Assembly: GCA_913052575.1 (NCBI GenBank)
Contig: CAJXFK010000012.1
Coordinates: 1-38,140 of the forward strand
Source: an uncultured Planctomycetaceae bacterium
GTDB taxonomy: Bacteria > Planctomycetota > Planctomycetia > Pirellulales > UBA1268
Length of the DNA stretch: 38,140 bases
Direction: 5' to 3'
Shown in pieces: positions 27,323 through 35,672 of the stretch. The translations under genes and the position numbers were made by a program. The first letter of the stretch is position 1. Each line of letters begins with the position of its first letter. The notes beneath the pieces were generated by a model. It made no database searches and was not told where the DNA came from. It worked only from the letters and a program-made list of their open reading frames with translations.

Positions 27323-30001
27323 ATGGCTGGTCTTGATCTAAAGTCACTCATTGGAAAACTGAACCCAGTCTGCCAGCGGTCGCTTGAGGGTGCCGCTGGT
27401 CTTTGTTTGTCGCGAACGAATTATAATGTTGAAATAGAACACTGGTTAGTAAAACTTTTGGAGCAGCCAGGTAATGATATTTGTTTGCTGCTCAAACATT
27501 TTGAAATTGATCAGGGAAATCTCTTAGCAGATCTGACAAAATCTATCGACCGGTTTAAAACTGGTAATGCGCGACCGCCACTCTTGTCTCCAGAGGTCTG
27601 CGACTTGATTAAAGAAGCTTGGCTTCTTTCGAGTGTCGACCACAATGAAAGCCGTGTCCGCGGGGCTTGGCTATTATTGGCTCTACTTTCAAATGAGGCT
27701 TTATCCCAGCGAGCAGTTGCTTCTTCGGATGAATTTCGACGTATTGCTCCAGAGGTGTTGGTTCGTGAAGCCTCACGGGTGTTTTCGCGTTCAACGGAAT
27801 CGGACTATATGCCCGGGGGGTCGTCTGGTGACAGTGAGGGTGTTGATGGAAGTTCTTCATCAGGCGAAAGGAAAGGGCCGACGAAAACACCCGGCTTAGA
27901 TCAGTTTACAATTGACCTCACAGCAAAAGCAAAAGCTGGTGGTATTGATCCTGTGTTGGGTCGTGAAGCAGAGGTCCGTCAGATTGTGGATATTCTGACG
28001 AGGAGACGACAAAATAACCCGATTCTGACAGGTGAGGCCGGTGTAGGAAAAACTGCTGTTGTTGAAGGTTTTGCTCAGCGGATTGCCTCCGGTGATGTTC
28101 CAGAGCCTTTGAAAAATGTTCAGATCCGGACATTGGATCTTGGGTTATTGCAGGCTGGCGCAGGTGTAAAAGGAGAGTTTGAGAATCGTTTGAAGGGTGT
28201 TATTGATGAGGTGAAAAAGTCACCGACACCGATCATTCTCTTTATTGATGAAGCTCATACCATGATTGGCGCGGGTGGCCAGGCGGGACAGGGTGACGCT
28301 GCAAATCTTCTCAAACCAGCTTTGGCCAGAGGCGAATTGCGAACAGTAGCAGCAACAACATGGGCAGAATATAAAAAATATTTTGAGAAAGACGCAGCTC
28401 TTGCCCGGCGATTTCAGGTCGTGAAGGTGGAAGAGCCAACTGATGGTATTGCTTGCAGAATGCTTCGTGGCATCGTCGCTACGCTTGAGTCGCACCATAA
28501 AGTGACAGTCTTAGACGAAGCAGTTGTTGATGCTGTCAAATTATCACGACGATATATCCCTGCTCGGCAATTACCGGATAAAGGTGTCAGTCTGCTCGAT
28601 ACAGCATGCGCAAAGGTAGCGATTGGTCATTCCTCAACACCTCCTGCGATTGAAGACTCAGCAAGAAGTATCGATGCAATTGCAGTCGAAATGAATCTCC
28701 TTGAAAGAGAGCAGAGTACAGGTGCAGACCATTCCGAGGCGCTTCAGGAACTGGGTGTCCGCAAAACTGAATTTGAAAAATCACTCGCTGTTCTGAAAGC
28801 AAAATTTGATGAAGAAACGAGGCTTGTTCAACAGATTCAGGCAGAACGTGCGACAATTCTTGCGGCATTAGATGAAAAAGATGAGTCGCAATTGTCAGAG
28901 CAGGATGCCACAGCTCGTCGTCAAACACTGCAGTCATTAGAAAAGCAGCTCAAAGAAGTACAGGGCGAAACACCGTTGGTAAGCCCTTGTGTTGATCAAC
29001 AGGCAATTGCTGAGGTCATTGCGGGTTGGACAGGTATCCCCGTTGGGAAAATGGTCTCAGATGAAATTCAGGGTGTCCTTGACCTTAAATCAAAACTCGA
29101 AGAACGGGTTGTTGGGCAGTCTCATGCACTTGAAGTGATCGCTGAGCGAATTCGCACAAGTCGAGCGGGACTAACCGATCCGAAAAGACCAACAGGAGTA
29201 TTTTTGTTAGCTGGTACGAGTGGTGTTGGAAAAACTGAAACGGCATTAGCTCTTACAGAACTCCTTTTTGGTGATGAGTCAAACATGACAACCATAAATA
29301 TGAGTGAGTTCAAAGAAGAGCATAAGGTGTCGCTCCTCATGGGCTCGCCTCCGGGGTATGTCGGGTACGGTGAAGGTGGCGTCCTGACCGAGGCAGTGCG
29401 AAGAAGGCCGTATGGGGTGATATTGCTCGATGAAATGGAGAAAGCACACCCGGGGGTGCAGGATATCTTCTATCAGGTCTTTGATAAGGGGCAAATGAAA
29501 GATGGAGAAGGAAGAGATATAGATTTCCGTAATTCTGTCATCATCATGACAACAAATGCAGGAACCGATACGGTCATGAAGTTGTGTGATGATCCAGAGA
29601 CTCGACCTGAGCCAGATGCGCTTGCCGACGCTCTACACGATGACCTCCTGAAGCATTTTAAGCCGGCATTTCTCGGACGACTGACCGTTATCCCGTACTA
29701 TCCGCTTCCAGATGATATTCTTGGGATGATTTGTGAGTTGAAACTCAAGTCAATTGGCAGACGTGTGTTTGAGTCCTATAAGGCGGACTTTTCATGGCAG
29801 CCAGAAGTGGTTAAGGCAGTCATTGATCGTTGTAATGAGGTTGACAGTGGAGCACGCATCATCGACCGAGTGCTTTCGGGCACCATGTTACCGGAACTTT
29901 CAACACGTCTTCTTGCAAAATTGGCTGAGGGACAGATTGTGGAAGGTGTTACCGTGCAATGGGATTCAGAAAAGGGAGATTTCCAGTACGAAATCACCTA
30001 A
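27323..30001 (+). CDS. clpV: T6SS sheath-recycling AAA+ ATPase ClpV (TssH)
   Basis: An 892-aa Clp/Hsp100 ATPase. A Clp-N-like domain (about 1-160) is followed by a Ser/Gly-rich linker and the first AAA domain (Walker A GEAGVGKT 237-244, Walker B around D309-E310). A coiled M-domain lies at about 450-540, and AGWTGIPVGKM introduces the second AAA domain (Walker A GTSGVGKT 631-638, Walker B D703-E704). All key ATPase residues are present. ClpV pulls on the N-terminal helix of TssC to dismantle contracted sheaths. ATG at 27323 has an AAAGG site. The ClpV assignment over ClpB rests on context and on the N-terminal domain, which looks like the T6SS type. Confidence 0.96.
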   Translation: MAGLDLKSLIGKLNPVCQRSLEGAAGLCLSRTNYNVEIEHWLVKLLEQPGNDICLLLKHFEIDQGNLLADLTKSIDRFKTGNARPPLLSPEVCDLIKEAWLLSSVDHNESRVRGAWLLLALLSNEALSQRAVASSDEFRRIAPEVLVREASRVFSRSTESDYMPGGSSGDSEGVDGSSSSGERKGPTKTPGLDQFTIDLTAKAKAGGIDPVLGREAEVRQIVDILTRRRQNNPILTGEAGVGKTAVVEGFAQRIASGDVPEPLKNVQIRTLDLGLLQAGAGVKGEFENRLKGVIDEVKKSPTPIILFIDEAHTMIGAGGQAGQGDAANLLKPALARGELRTVAATTWAEYKKYFEKDAALARRFQVVKVEEPTDGIACRMLRGIVATLESHHKVTVLDEAVVDAVKLSRRYIPARQLPDKGVSLLDTACAKVAIGHSSTPPAIEDSARSIDAIAVEMNLLEREQSTGADHSEALQELGVRKTEFEKSLAVLKAKFDEETRLVQQIQAERATILAALDEKDESQLSEQDATARRQTLQSLEKQLKEVQGETPLVSPCVDQQAIAEVIAGWTGIPVGKMVSDEIQGVLDLKSKLEERVVGQSHALEVIAERIRTSRAGLTDPKRPTGVFLLAGTSGVGKTETALALTELLFGDESNMTTINMSEFKEEHKVSLLMGSPPGYVGYGEGGVLTEAVRRRPYGVILLDEMEKAHPGVQDIFYQVFDKGQMKDGEGRDIDFRNSVIIMTTNAGTDTVMKLCDDPETRPEPDALADALHDDLLKHFKPAFLGRLTVIPYYPLPDDILGMICELKLKSIGRRVFESYKADFSWQPEVVKAVIDRCNEVDSGARIIDRVLSGTMLPELSTRLLAKLAEGQIVEGVTVQWDSEKGDFQYEIT

Positions 30002-30104
30002 CCTTTTTTTAAAAAAAAGATTTAGTTCCGCAAGAAATTGTGCATACTCAAGATAATAGTAAGGCGGCGAGAGAATCCGGTGGGTCACTCATGCCGTCTG
30101 ATAC

Positions 30105-30127
30105 GTGAAAAACATGTTGTTTTTCAC
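30105..30127. promoter_or_regulatory. 10-bp perfect inverted repeat in the hcp leader
   Basis: GTGAAAAACA (30105-30114) and TGTTTTTCAC (30118-30127) are perfect inverted copies around a 3-nt centre, 46 bp before the first hcp start. A further palindrome, AGATTTTAAATCT (30129-30141), follows almost directly. As DNA it could be an operator; as RNA a hairpin. There is no trailing T-run, so a terminator for clpV is less likely. Confidence 0.45.
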
Positions 30128-30173
30128 AAGATTTTAAATCTCGAAAGCGACTCACTGCTTGAAAGGAAAGAAA

Positions 30174-30659
30174 ATGGCACTCTACGTACAGTGCAAGGAT
30201 ATTGAAGGAGAAGCAACTGATAGCAATCACCAAAAGTGGATCATTTGCGACTCGGCTTCTTTGCCAGTTTTTCGGTCAATCCCAAGTGGTGCGGTTGACC
30301 AGCAACGAACCAAGGGCGAAACAAGTCTCGGTGACATTACCCTTGTTCGTCAGCTTGATAAGTCTTCACCAAAATTGATGGAGGCGTGCGCTCTTGGTAA
30401 ATTCAACAAAGAAGTAAAAATTGAGTTTACAACTACCACAGGTGGTAAGACCGATACATATCTAAGTTGGAAGCTCGAGAATGTTGTTTTCACTGGCTAT
30501 TCATGTCATGGCAACTCATCCGGTGAGCCTTTGCCTAGTGAGCAAATCAGTATGAACTTTACGAAAATAACGAAGACCTATACCGAGTTCGATAATAAGA
30601 CCGGCTCCAAGAAGGGTAATGTCGAAGCGTCCTATGAAATGGGTGCAAACAAAGCCTAA
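30174..30659 (+). CDS. hcp: T6SS tube protein Hcp (first copy)
   Basis: A 161-aa Hcp/TssD family protein. The N-terminus ALYVQCKDIEGEATDSNH and the C-terminal MNFTKITKTYTEF strand are typical of this beta-barrel, which stacks as hexameric rings to form the inner tube. No signal peptide and no extension domain are present, so it acts as tube and possibly as effector carrier. The ATG at 30174 has a strong AAAGGAAAG site; an in-frame TTG at 30159 is less likely. The 172-bp leader contains a perfect inverted repeat. A second hcp follows. Confidence 0.97.
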   Translation: MALYVQCKDIEGEATDSNHQKWIICDSASLPVFRSIPSGAVDQQRTKGETSLGDITLVRQLDKSSPKLMEACALGKFNKEVKIEFTTTTGGKTDTYLSWKLENVVFTGYSCHGNSSGEPLPSEQISMNFTKITKTYTEFDNKTGSKKGNVEASYEMGANKA

Positions 30660-30671
30660 GTGGAATTAACT

Positions 30672-30689
30672 GTAGACGAATTTGTCTAC
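30672..30689 (+). other. small stem-loop after the first hcp
   Basis: GTAGAC (30672-30677) and GTCTAC (30684-30689) form a 6-bp stem, 13 bp after the first hcp stop. It stands immediately before the much stronger nested stem-loop at 30692-30746 and is probably part of the same structured spacer. Confidence 0.4.
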
Positions 30690-30691
30690 TG

Positions 30692-30746
30692 CTTGCCCCA
30701 ACGCCGCCCCGGATGCAACTCCGGGGCGGTAGGGTAAACGGGCAAG
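30692..30746 (+). other. nested GC-rich stem-loop between the two hcp genes
   Basis: An inner 10-bp perfect stem (CCGCCCCGGA 30704-30713 with TCCGGGGCGG 30720-30729, loop TGCAAC) is enclosed by an outer 7-bp stem (CTTGCCC 30692-30698 with GGGCAAG 30740-30746). It is much more GC-rich than its surroundings. No T-run follows, and the Shine-Dalgarno site of the second hcp begins six bases later. Likely jobs are stabilising the upstream hcp mRNA, partial termination, or processing that sets different levels of the two Hcps. Confidence 0.7.
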
Positions 30747-30763
30747 AGCTCAGGAGAAGATTG

Positions 30764-31288
30764 ATGTCTGGCAAGCAACAACCAACTGAACGAACCACAA
30801 AAATCGGTACAGGTTTTGTTAAGATTGGAGACTTTAAAGGTGAAGCAACGGATACCAATCACTCTGGTTGGAGCATTTGTCATGGGCTATCGGCACCAAT
30901 AACTCATAGTACCGGTGGTTTTCAGCAAAGGGAACGAACGGCTGGGGCGACCTGTCTTGGTGATGCTCTGGTAGTGAAGGATCTAGATAGCGCGAGTGTC
31001 AAGGTCAAGAAGGCTTGTGCAACAGGTCAATTGCTACCCAAGGTCACCATAGAATTATGTACGATTGTGGACGGTTCTGCGGAGCCGTACCTCGCCTACG
31101 AACTAGAAAACGTTATCGTTACAAATTATGACCTGGTCGAGACGGATCAGGAGGGCCGGATACTTCCATGCGAATGTGTCAAGCTTTCGTATACAAAAGT
31201 AACATGGACGTATACGAAGTACGATACGATGGGTAAGAGTCAGGGTAAGGTTACCGACTCTTACGCAATAGGCGAAAAGTCGTCGTAG
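30764..31288 (+). CDS. hcp: T6SS tube protein Hcp (second, diverged copy)
   Basis: A 174-aa Hcp paralogue. It shares GDFKGEATDTNHSGWSI with the first copy's KDIEGEATDSNHQKWII, and the C-terminal strand KLSYTKVTWTYTKYD. It has an extra ~15-residue polar N-terminus and differs elsewhere, so it is not a recent duplicate. ATG at 30764 is preferred over an in-frame upstream ATG at 30713 because the AGGAG site lies eight bases before it and the upstream start falls inside the stem-loop. It may form its own rings, mixed tubes, or a tip ring next to VgrG, whose gene begins 12 bp later. Confidence 0.95.
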   Translation: MSGKQQPTERTTKIGTGFVKIGDFKGEATDTNHSGWSICHGLSAPITHSTGGFQQRERTAGATCLGDALVVKDLDSASVKVKKACATGQLLPKVTIELCTIVDGSAEPYLAYELENVIVTNYDLVETDQEGRILPCECVKLSYTKVTWTYTKYDTMGKSQGKVTDSYAIGEKSS

Positions 31289-31300
31289 TAAGGGCGGAAT

Positions 31301-33385
31301 ATGAGTAAATACACGCAAGATGACGAACCTCTCGCGATTGAAACACCGCTTGGCAAAGATGCACTTTTGCTGGAGTCATTCAAAGGTCAAGAAACTCTCA
31401 GTGGCCTTTTTCATTTTGAGCTGACGTGTCTCAGTGTCGAAGATCAAATTGATGACACAAAGATTGTTGGGAAAAAAGTAAGCTTTCGAGTAGATAAGGG
31501 CAGTGGGAATCCTCGCTGGTTCACTGGATACGTAAAGCAATTCTCTTGGGCCGGGCGTAATGAAAAACTTACTATGTGGAACCTTGTAGTTGTTCCATCA
31601 CTTTGGTTTACATCGCTAACAAGTGACTGTAAAATTTTTCAGGAAAAGTCGACGCCAGACATACTTTCAGCAGTTCTGGGCGACTGTTCTGAATTGACAG
31701 TTTCAAAAAAACTGAGTGAGTCATATTCGCCATGGGAGTATTGCGTTCAATATCAGGAGACCGATCTCGCGTTTGTGAGCCGTCTCATGGAGTTTGCAGG
31801 TATGACTTACTTCTTCGAGCATGCAAAAAATAGTCTGTCAATGGTGATCGCAGATTCAAACTCGGCATTCACGGATTGCGATGATGGACAGGTTGATGCC
31901 ATTCAAGGCTTTTCGTCTCCCGATGAACCTGGTCAGTTGATAACGTGGAAACACGACCATTCGTTTCGTTCCGGGAAGTTTGTGCAAACAGACTATAATT
32001 TCGAAGATCCGTCCACAGATCTACTGGTGACTTCTAAAGGGAAGTCTCCTTATCCATCGGCTTCCAATGCTGAACTGTTTGATTACCCTGGCGACTATAT
32101 CAAAAAGTCTGATGGTGAATCACTCGGGAAATATCGGATTGAAGCAGCTGAATTACTTTCAGATGTAGCGAGTGGAAAAAGTTCATGCCGATCATTTTCA
32201 CCGGGTTATACATTCAAAATAGGAGATCATCCAAATTCTTCAGAAAAAGGAAAGAAATATCTGCTGATAAAAGTGAGCCATCAAGGGAGTAATAAAGGCG
32301 TTTACGGAACTGCGTCTGAGTCAGAAGTGGCATTTAGTTATGAAAATACTTTCGAGTGCGTTCCTTCTGAGACTGTGGCCAGAGTGCCTCAGTCCACCCC
32401 ATGGCCTTCTGGAACAGTGCAGACAGCGTTGGTGGTCGGTCCATCTGGTGAAGAAATTTATACAGATGAATATGGACGTATTAAGGTTCAGTTTTATTGG
32501 GATCGATATGGTGAAAAAAATGAGCAGTCTTCTTGTTGGATTCGTGTTTCCCAGTCATTAGCTGGACCACAATTCGGTTCACAATTCCTTCCCAGAGTTG
32601 GTATGGAAGTTGTTGTATCGCATTTGGATAACAACCCGAATCGACCGCTTGTCACTGGAGCGGTTTACAACGGAACAAACAAGCCGCCGTTTACCTTGCC
32701 AGATAGTGCTGCTCAGAGTGGAATTCAGACAAGAAGTACGAAAGATGGTCAAGAGGATCAGGCAAATCAACTCATTTTCGACGATACCAAAGACTCGGAA
32801 ATGGTTACTTTTCATGCACAAAAAGATTTTACTCGTGTTGTCGAAAACGATGACTCCGTAGAAGTAGGATTTGATACAAAAGATAAGGGTGACAGGTCAG
32901 TCAAGGTTTACAATAACCTGACCGAAGAGATTGGTTCAGATGGCTGTGACGATGGCACTCGCTCCATGACCGTGTACAAAGACAATCAGACAACAGTCTC
33001 GACAGGTGACGAGACATACACTGTGAAACAAGGTGATGCGACCTATGAGGTGACAAAAGGAAAACAGGCAATTACTGTCGGAAAAGGTCAGGTAATTGAA
33101 GTGGGCGATGGCCATTCGCTCACCGTCAAGTCAGGTGATCATACTCTGAGTGTAAATAGTGGCAGTGGGTCTATGAAGGCTACTTCATGGACAATTGAAG
33201 GTACGCAATCAATTACATTAAAAGTTGGCAGCAATTCGATTGAAATTGGTCCTAGTGGCATCAACATCAAGGGAACGACAGTCAGTGTGAAGGGGAACAC
33301 TTCGGCGAGCATTGAGGGGCTGACAACCTCTATCAAGGGAACCACCGCTCTGACTCAGTCAGGCGCAATCATAAAGATAGGCTAA
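31301..33385 (+). CDS. vgrG: T6SS spike protein VgrG (TssI)
   Basis: A 694-aa VgrG. The gp27-like part (1 to about 370) includes SFKGQETLSGLFHFEL. The gp5-like OB fold (about 385-460) has EYGRIKVQFYWDRYG, then CWIRVSQSLAGPQFGSQF and the NNPNRPLVTGAVYNG motif. The C-terminal ~200 residues form a repetitive beta-helix rich in Val, Thr, Ser and Gly ending in IIKIG. No effector domain follows the needle, so this is a structural VgrG that should be tipped by a PAAR protein, found here on the opposite strand at 35289-35672. ATG at 31301 has an AAGGGCGG site. Confidence 0.97.
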   Translation: MSKYTQDDEPLAIETPLGKDALLLESFKGQETLSGLFHFELTCLSVEDQIDDTKIVGKKVSFRVDKGSGNPRWFTGYVKQFSWAGRNEKLTMWNLVVVPSLWFTSLTSDCKIFQEKSTPDILSAVLGDCSELTVSKKLSESYSPWEYCVQYQETDLAFVSRLMEFAGMTYFFEHAKNSLSMVIADSNSAFTDCDDGQVDAIQGFSSPDEPGQLITWKHDHSFRSGKFVQTDYNFEDPSTDLLVTSKGKSPYPSASNAELFDYPGDYIKKSDGESLGKYRIEAAELLSDVASGKSSCRSFSPGYTFKIGDHPNSSEKGKKYLLIKVSHQGSNKGVYGTASESEVAFSYENTFECVPSETVARVPQSTPWPSGTVQTALVVGPSGEEIYTDEYGRIKVQFYWDRYGEKNEQSSCWIRVSQSLAGPQFGSQFLPRVGMEVVVSHLDNNPNRPLVTGAVYNGTNKPPFTLPDSAAQSGIQTRSTKDGQEDQANQLIFDDTKDSEMVTFHAQKDFTRVVENDDSVEVGFDTKDKGDRSVKVYNNLTEEIGSDGCDDGTRSMTVYKDNQTTVSTGDETYTVKQGDATYEVTKGKQAITVGKGQVIEVGDGHSLTVKSGDHTLSVNSGSGSMKATSWTIEGTQSITLKVGSNSIEIGPSGINIKGTTVSVKGNTSASIEGLTTSIKGTTALTQSGAIIKIG

Positions 33386-33414
33386 TAGTCATTTAGAAGC
33401 GGTGGAGCATACAT

Positions 33415-34020
33415 ATGCAGATAGTAACACTCGATCAGTTTCCAACGAAAGAAGCATCGCGCAGTCGACTCGCAAAGCTAGCACTCGAAGACGAGGCTCT
33501 TTCTTTCTTGAAGACAGCGGAAGATGAACTGCCAGGTGGTTCTGTTGTTGAAACTGCTCGGATGATGACCGAATCGGGACTGCTAAATGATGCTTGTAGT
33601 GTTCTTGCACAGGCCCTTACTCGTCGAGGGGCTGTTTGGTGGGCATGTTGTGCTGCAAGAGGAGAATCTGGTGGTGGTCCGACTGATCACGAAATGCCGG
33701 CTCTTGTCTGTGCGGAAGCATGGGTGACTGCGCCGGAGCAAAAAAAGGCCTACGCTGCAGAAGCGTCATCCACCGAAATTGGTTTGGCATGTCCAGCGGG
33801 TTGCGCTGCCTTAGCCGCTTTTTTAGCTGGAGAATCAATCGCACCGCCGCACCTTGATCCATTGCCACCAGAGCCACATTTTGCGGGGCTTGCAGTGACT
33901 GGTGCTATTCGTTTGGCTGCCGAAAGAAGAGAGCCAGCAGAATCATCCGCCCATCTCAAAAAATTACTTGAGTTAGGTTTTTCGATTGCGTCGGGTGAAA
34001 ATATCTGGAAAGAAACTTAA
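33415..34020 (+). CDS. small conserved-looking protein of unknown function next to vgrG
   Basis: A 201-aa protein with no signal peptide or clear membrane helix. It looks mainly helical, with an Ala-rich central region, a WWACCAARGES segment (about 76-86), a Pro-rich stretch (about 141-153: APPHLDPLPPEPH) and a C-terminal helix. ATG at 33415 has a GGTGGAG site, and the gene lies 29 bp after vgrG as the last of the + strand block. It may be related to the DUF6931-type small proteins reported near T6SS genes, but I cannot confirm this. By position, an adaptor or chaperone that loads the VgrG/PAAR tip or cargo is the simplest guess; an effector is also possible. Confidence 0.75.
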   Translation: MQIVTLDQFPTKEASRSRLAKLALEDEALSFLKTAEDELPGGSVVETARMMTESGLLNDACSVLAQALTRRGAVWWACCAARGESGGGPTDHEMPALVCAEAWVTAPEQKKAYAAEASSTEIGLACPAGCAALAAFLAGESIAPPHLDPLPPEPHFAGLAVTGAIRLAAERREPAESSAHLKKLLELGFSIASGENIWKET

Positions 34021-34062
34021 AAACATCAGTGGATAAGAAATTATTGCTTAAATTTTACGGAG

Positions 34063-34095
34063 CTTCAAAATTGAAGTGTCTATAGCCTATTTTTT
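34063..34095 (+). terminator. weak candidate terminator at the end of the T6SS + strand block
   Basis: CTTCAA and TTGAAG (34063-34076) form a small AT-rich hairpin about 13 nt before a run of six Ts (34090-34095), in the 128-bp gap between two convergent genes. The stem is weak and the T-run is not adjacent, so this is only a plausible site. Confidence 0.2.
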
Positions 34096-34148
34096 CTATT
34101 CTAAGATGTTGTGAGCTTTGGTATTCAGAAATAATTCAATAGATACCG

Positions 34149-35270
34149 CTACTTGTTTGTTTGCCGCAGTTTTTCAATAGCAAGCATGTCACATGAATAA
34201 TTCATTGTGGCCCGTTCATGGAGTCGGACCTGCCATGATGCATTTTTCATGTCATTCACCAGATGCATGTTGTGTAAAGATGCCGGATGTTCTTTAGAGT
34301 TTAATAACTGACGAATGATCGTTGCAGGGGACCCTTTTGTGTCAGTTCTTTGAGAATGTCCGCCAATCCAAGCTTCGGTTGGTGTTGCTGAAGTAGACCA
34401 ATCATAAGGACTGGCGAGAACGCATCGTCCAGTAGGTTCTAGAGTCCGTTCGATTTCCTGAAGTGCAGTGAGTGGGGAGTGCACACAATCGAGTACATTG
34501 AGACTGGAAGTAAAGGAAAATAGATTGTCGCTGAAAGGAAGAGCAGTCACATCACAACACCAAAAGTCAATGTTTGCTTTTACGGTTTGTGAATATTGGT
34601 CAGCCACGGAGAACGTGTGTCGGTCGTAAGCAAGGCCTGTCCTTCGTAGTGGGTATTCAACAATACCACTCGCATGGATTTGTTGAGCCCTTCGTAGCAG
34701 AGATATATCGAGGTCGATCCCAACAACAGGTCGTTGAAGATGATCCGCCAATTCATAGGTAGTGCGGCCTACAGCGCATCCCATATCGAGCCCCGGACCA
34801 CTCGCAGTAGATAGTTTCTTTGGAAATAAATCGATCCCTTGTTTGAGCAAACGAGCGATGGCTCCAGGAGATGTGATTTGCCCAACCGACTTGTTAATAG
34901 CTGGATCAAATTCTCCCCAGTGGTCCCACGTATATGACGATCGTCGTTGTCGTTCGTCATCGAAACCAGAACCAGATCCGCAGCAATCCCCAAGTAGACT
35001 CTCAAGACTTTCGGAGAAACTGTCACGTGCACGAATTCGATCAATCCATCCGGAGACAATAGGACGTAGCTGAGGAACGATAACAGGAATGCCGTCAAGA
35101 ATAGGAAATTCATGGCGACACGCTGGCTCCGGGCAGCAGAGAATTCCCTCAATAATGTTGTTCGTGTCTTGTCGAACCAAAGTGTTGAGAATGAGTTGCT
35201 TTGGCTCACGCGTTTGTGCACGACAGACAGGACATACCGGTTTCAAAAGTTCAAAGTGAGAAAGTTGCAT
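34149..35270 (-). CDS. SAM-dependent methyltransferase with N-terminal Trm112-like zinc-binding segment
   Basis: A 373-aa protein. Residues 1-66 resemble a Trm112-type segment: CPVC (13-16) and CCPEPAC (45-51) followed by FPILDGIPVIVP. The class I methyltransferase fold has motif I LDMGCAVGRTTY (161-172), an acidic ribose-binding strand VGIDLDISLL, and post-motif ALPFSDNLFSFTSSLNVLDC. Family proteins of this layout methylate small molecules or, less often, proteins or lipids; the substrate is unknown. The ATG at 35270 has an AAAGG site and lies 18 bp after the PAAR gene, so the two are probably cotranscribed. It may modify the spike or a T6SS cargo, or be unrelated to secretion. Confidence 0.88.
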   Translation of the reverse strand: MQLSHFELLKPVCPVCRAQTREPKQLILNTLVRQDTNNIIEGILCCPEPACRHEFPILDGIPVIVPQLRPIVSGWIDRIRARDSFSESLESLLGDCCGSGSGFDDERQRRSSYTWDHWGEFDPAINKSVGQITSPGAIARLLKQGIDLFPKKLSTASGPGLDMGCAVGRTTYELADHLQRPVVGIDLDISLLRRAQQIHASGIVEYPLRRTGLAYDRHTFSVADQYSQTVKANIDFWCCDVTALPFSDNLFSFTSSLNVLDCVHSPLTALQEIERTLEPTGRCVLASPYDWSTSATPTEAWIGGHSQRTDTKGSPATIIRQLLNSKEHPASLHNMHLVNDMKNASWQVRLHERATMNYSCDMLAIEKLRQTNK

Positions 35271-35288
35271 CGTACCTTTTGGCCGTAA

Positions 35289-35672
35289 TCAACCGATTAA
35301 AACGGTGGGGGCACCTGGTGGCAAGATTGTGCCTGTGGGACTTGGAATTGGTGCAATGCATGTCGCATGAAGGGTTGAATCACCAACGCGGGCAGCCGGC
35401 ATATTGGCAATGATTACAGTTGCTGAGCCCTTGTCGATAACTCCTGGGCCACCAGGAATACAGGAAGGAAGAAGACATATCATTGTCTGATCCGTTATCC
35501 TGGCTGCTGGCTGATTCGCGATCATAACAGTTGGAGCCCCAGAAATAATTGCCAGTGGCAGGGCGGGATGTGGCACAGGTGTTGGGACTGGTGCAGGTGG
35601 GTGAATTGGAGCATGGCAGTGCGGTGCTGCTTGTAGTGCCTGATCTCCCAGTCGTGCTGCGGGCTGTCCCAT
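35289..35672 (-). CDS. PAAR-type spike-tip protein with three PAAR motifs
   Basis: A 127-aa protein. The motif recurs three times: QPAARLGDQ near the start, QPAARITDQ in the middle and MPAARVGDST near the end, with His and Cys residues that can bind the tip metal (HCHAPIHP, LLPSC, HATC). PAAR proteins form the sharp cone on VgrG. The ATG at 35672 is chosen because GAGAG lies about eight bases upstream; an in-frame TTG at 35687 has no such site. A Pro/Val/His-rich insertion follows the first motif. There is no C-terminal effector domain. Confidence 0.93.
   Translation of the reverse strand: MGQPAARLGDQALQAAPHCHAPIHPPAPVPTPVPHPALPLAIISGAPTVMIANQPAARITDQTMICLLPSCIPGGPGVIDKGSATVIIANMPAARVGDSTLHATCIAPIPSPTGTILPPGAPTVLIG

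Noticed and set aside
30004-30018. T7A8 tract right after clpV as a terminator
   Set aside because: A pure T/A self-complementary run without a GC stem cannot form a stable terminator hairpin.
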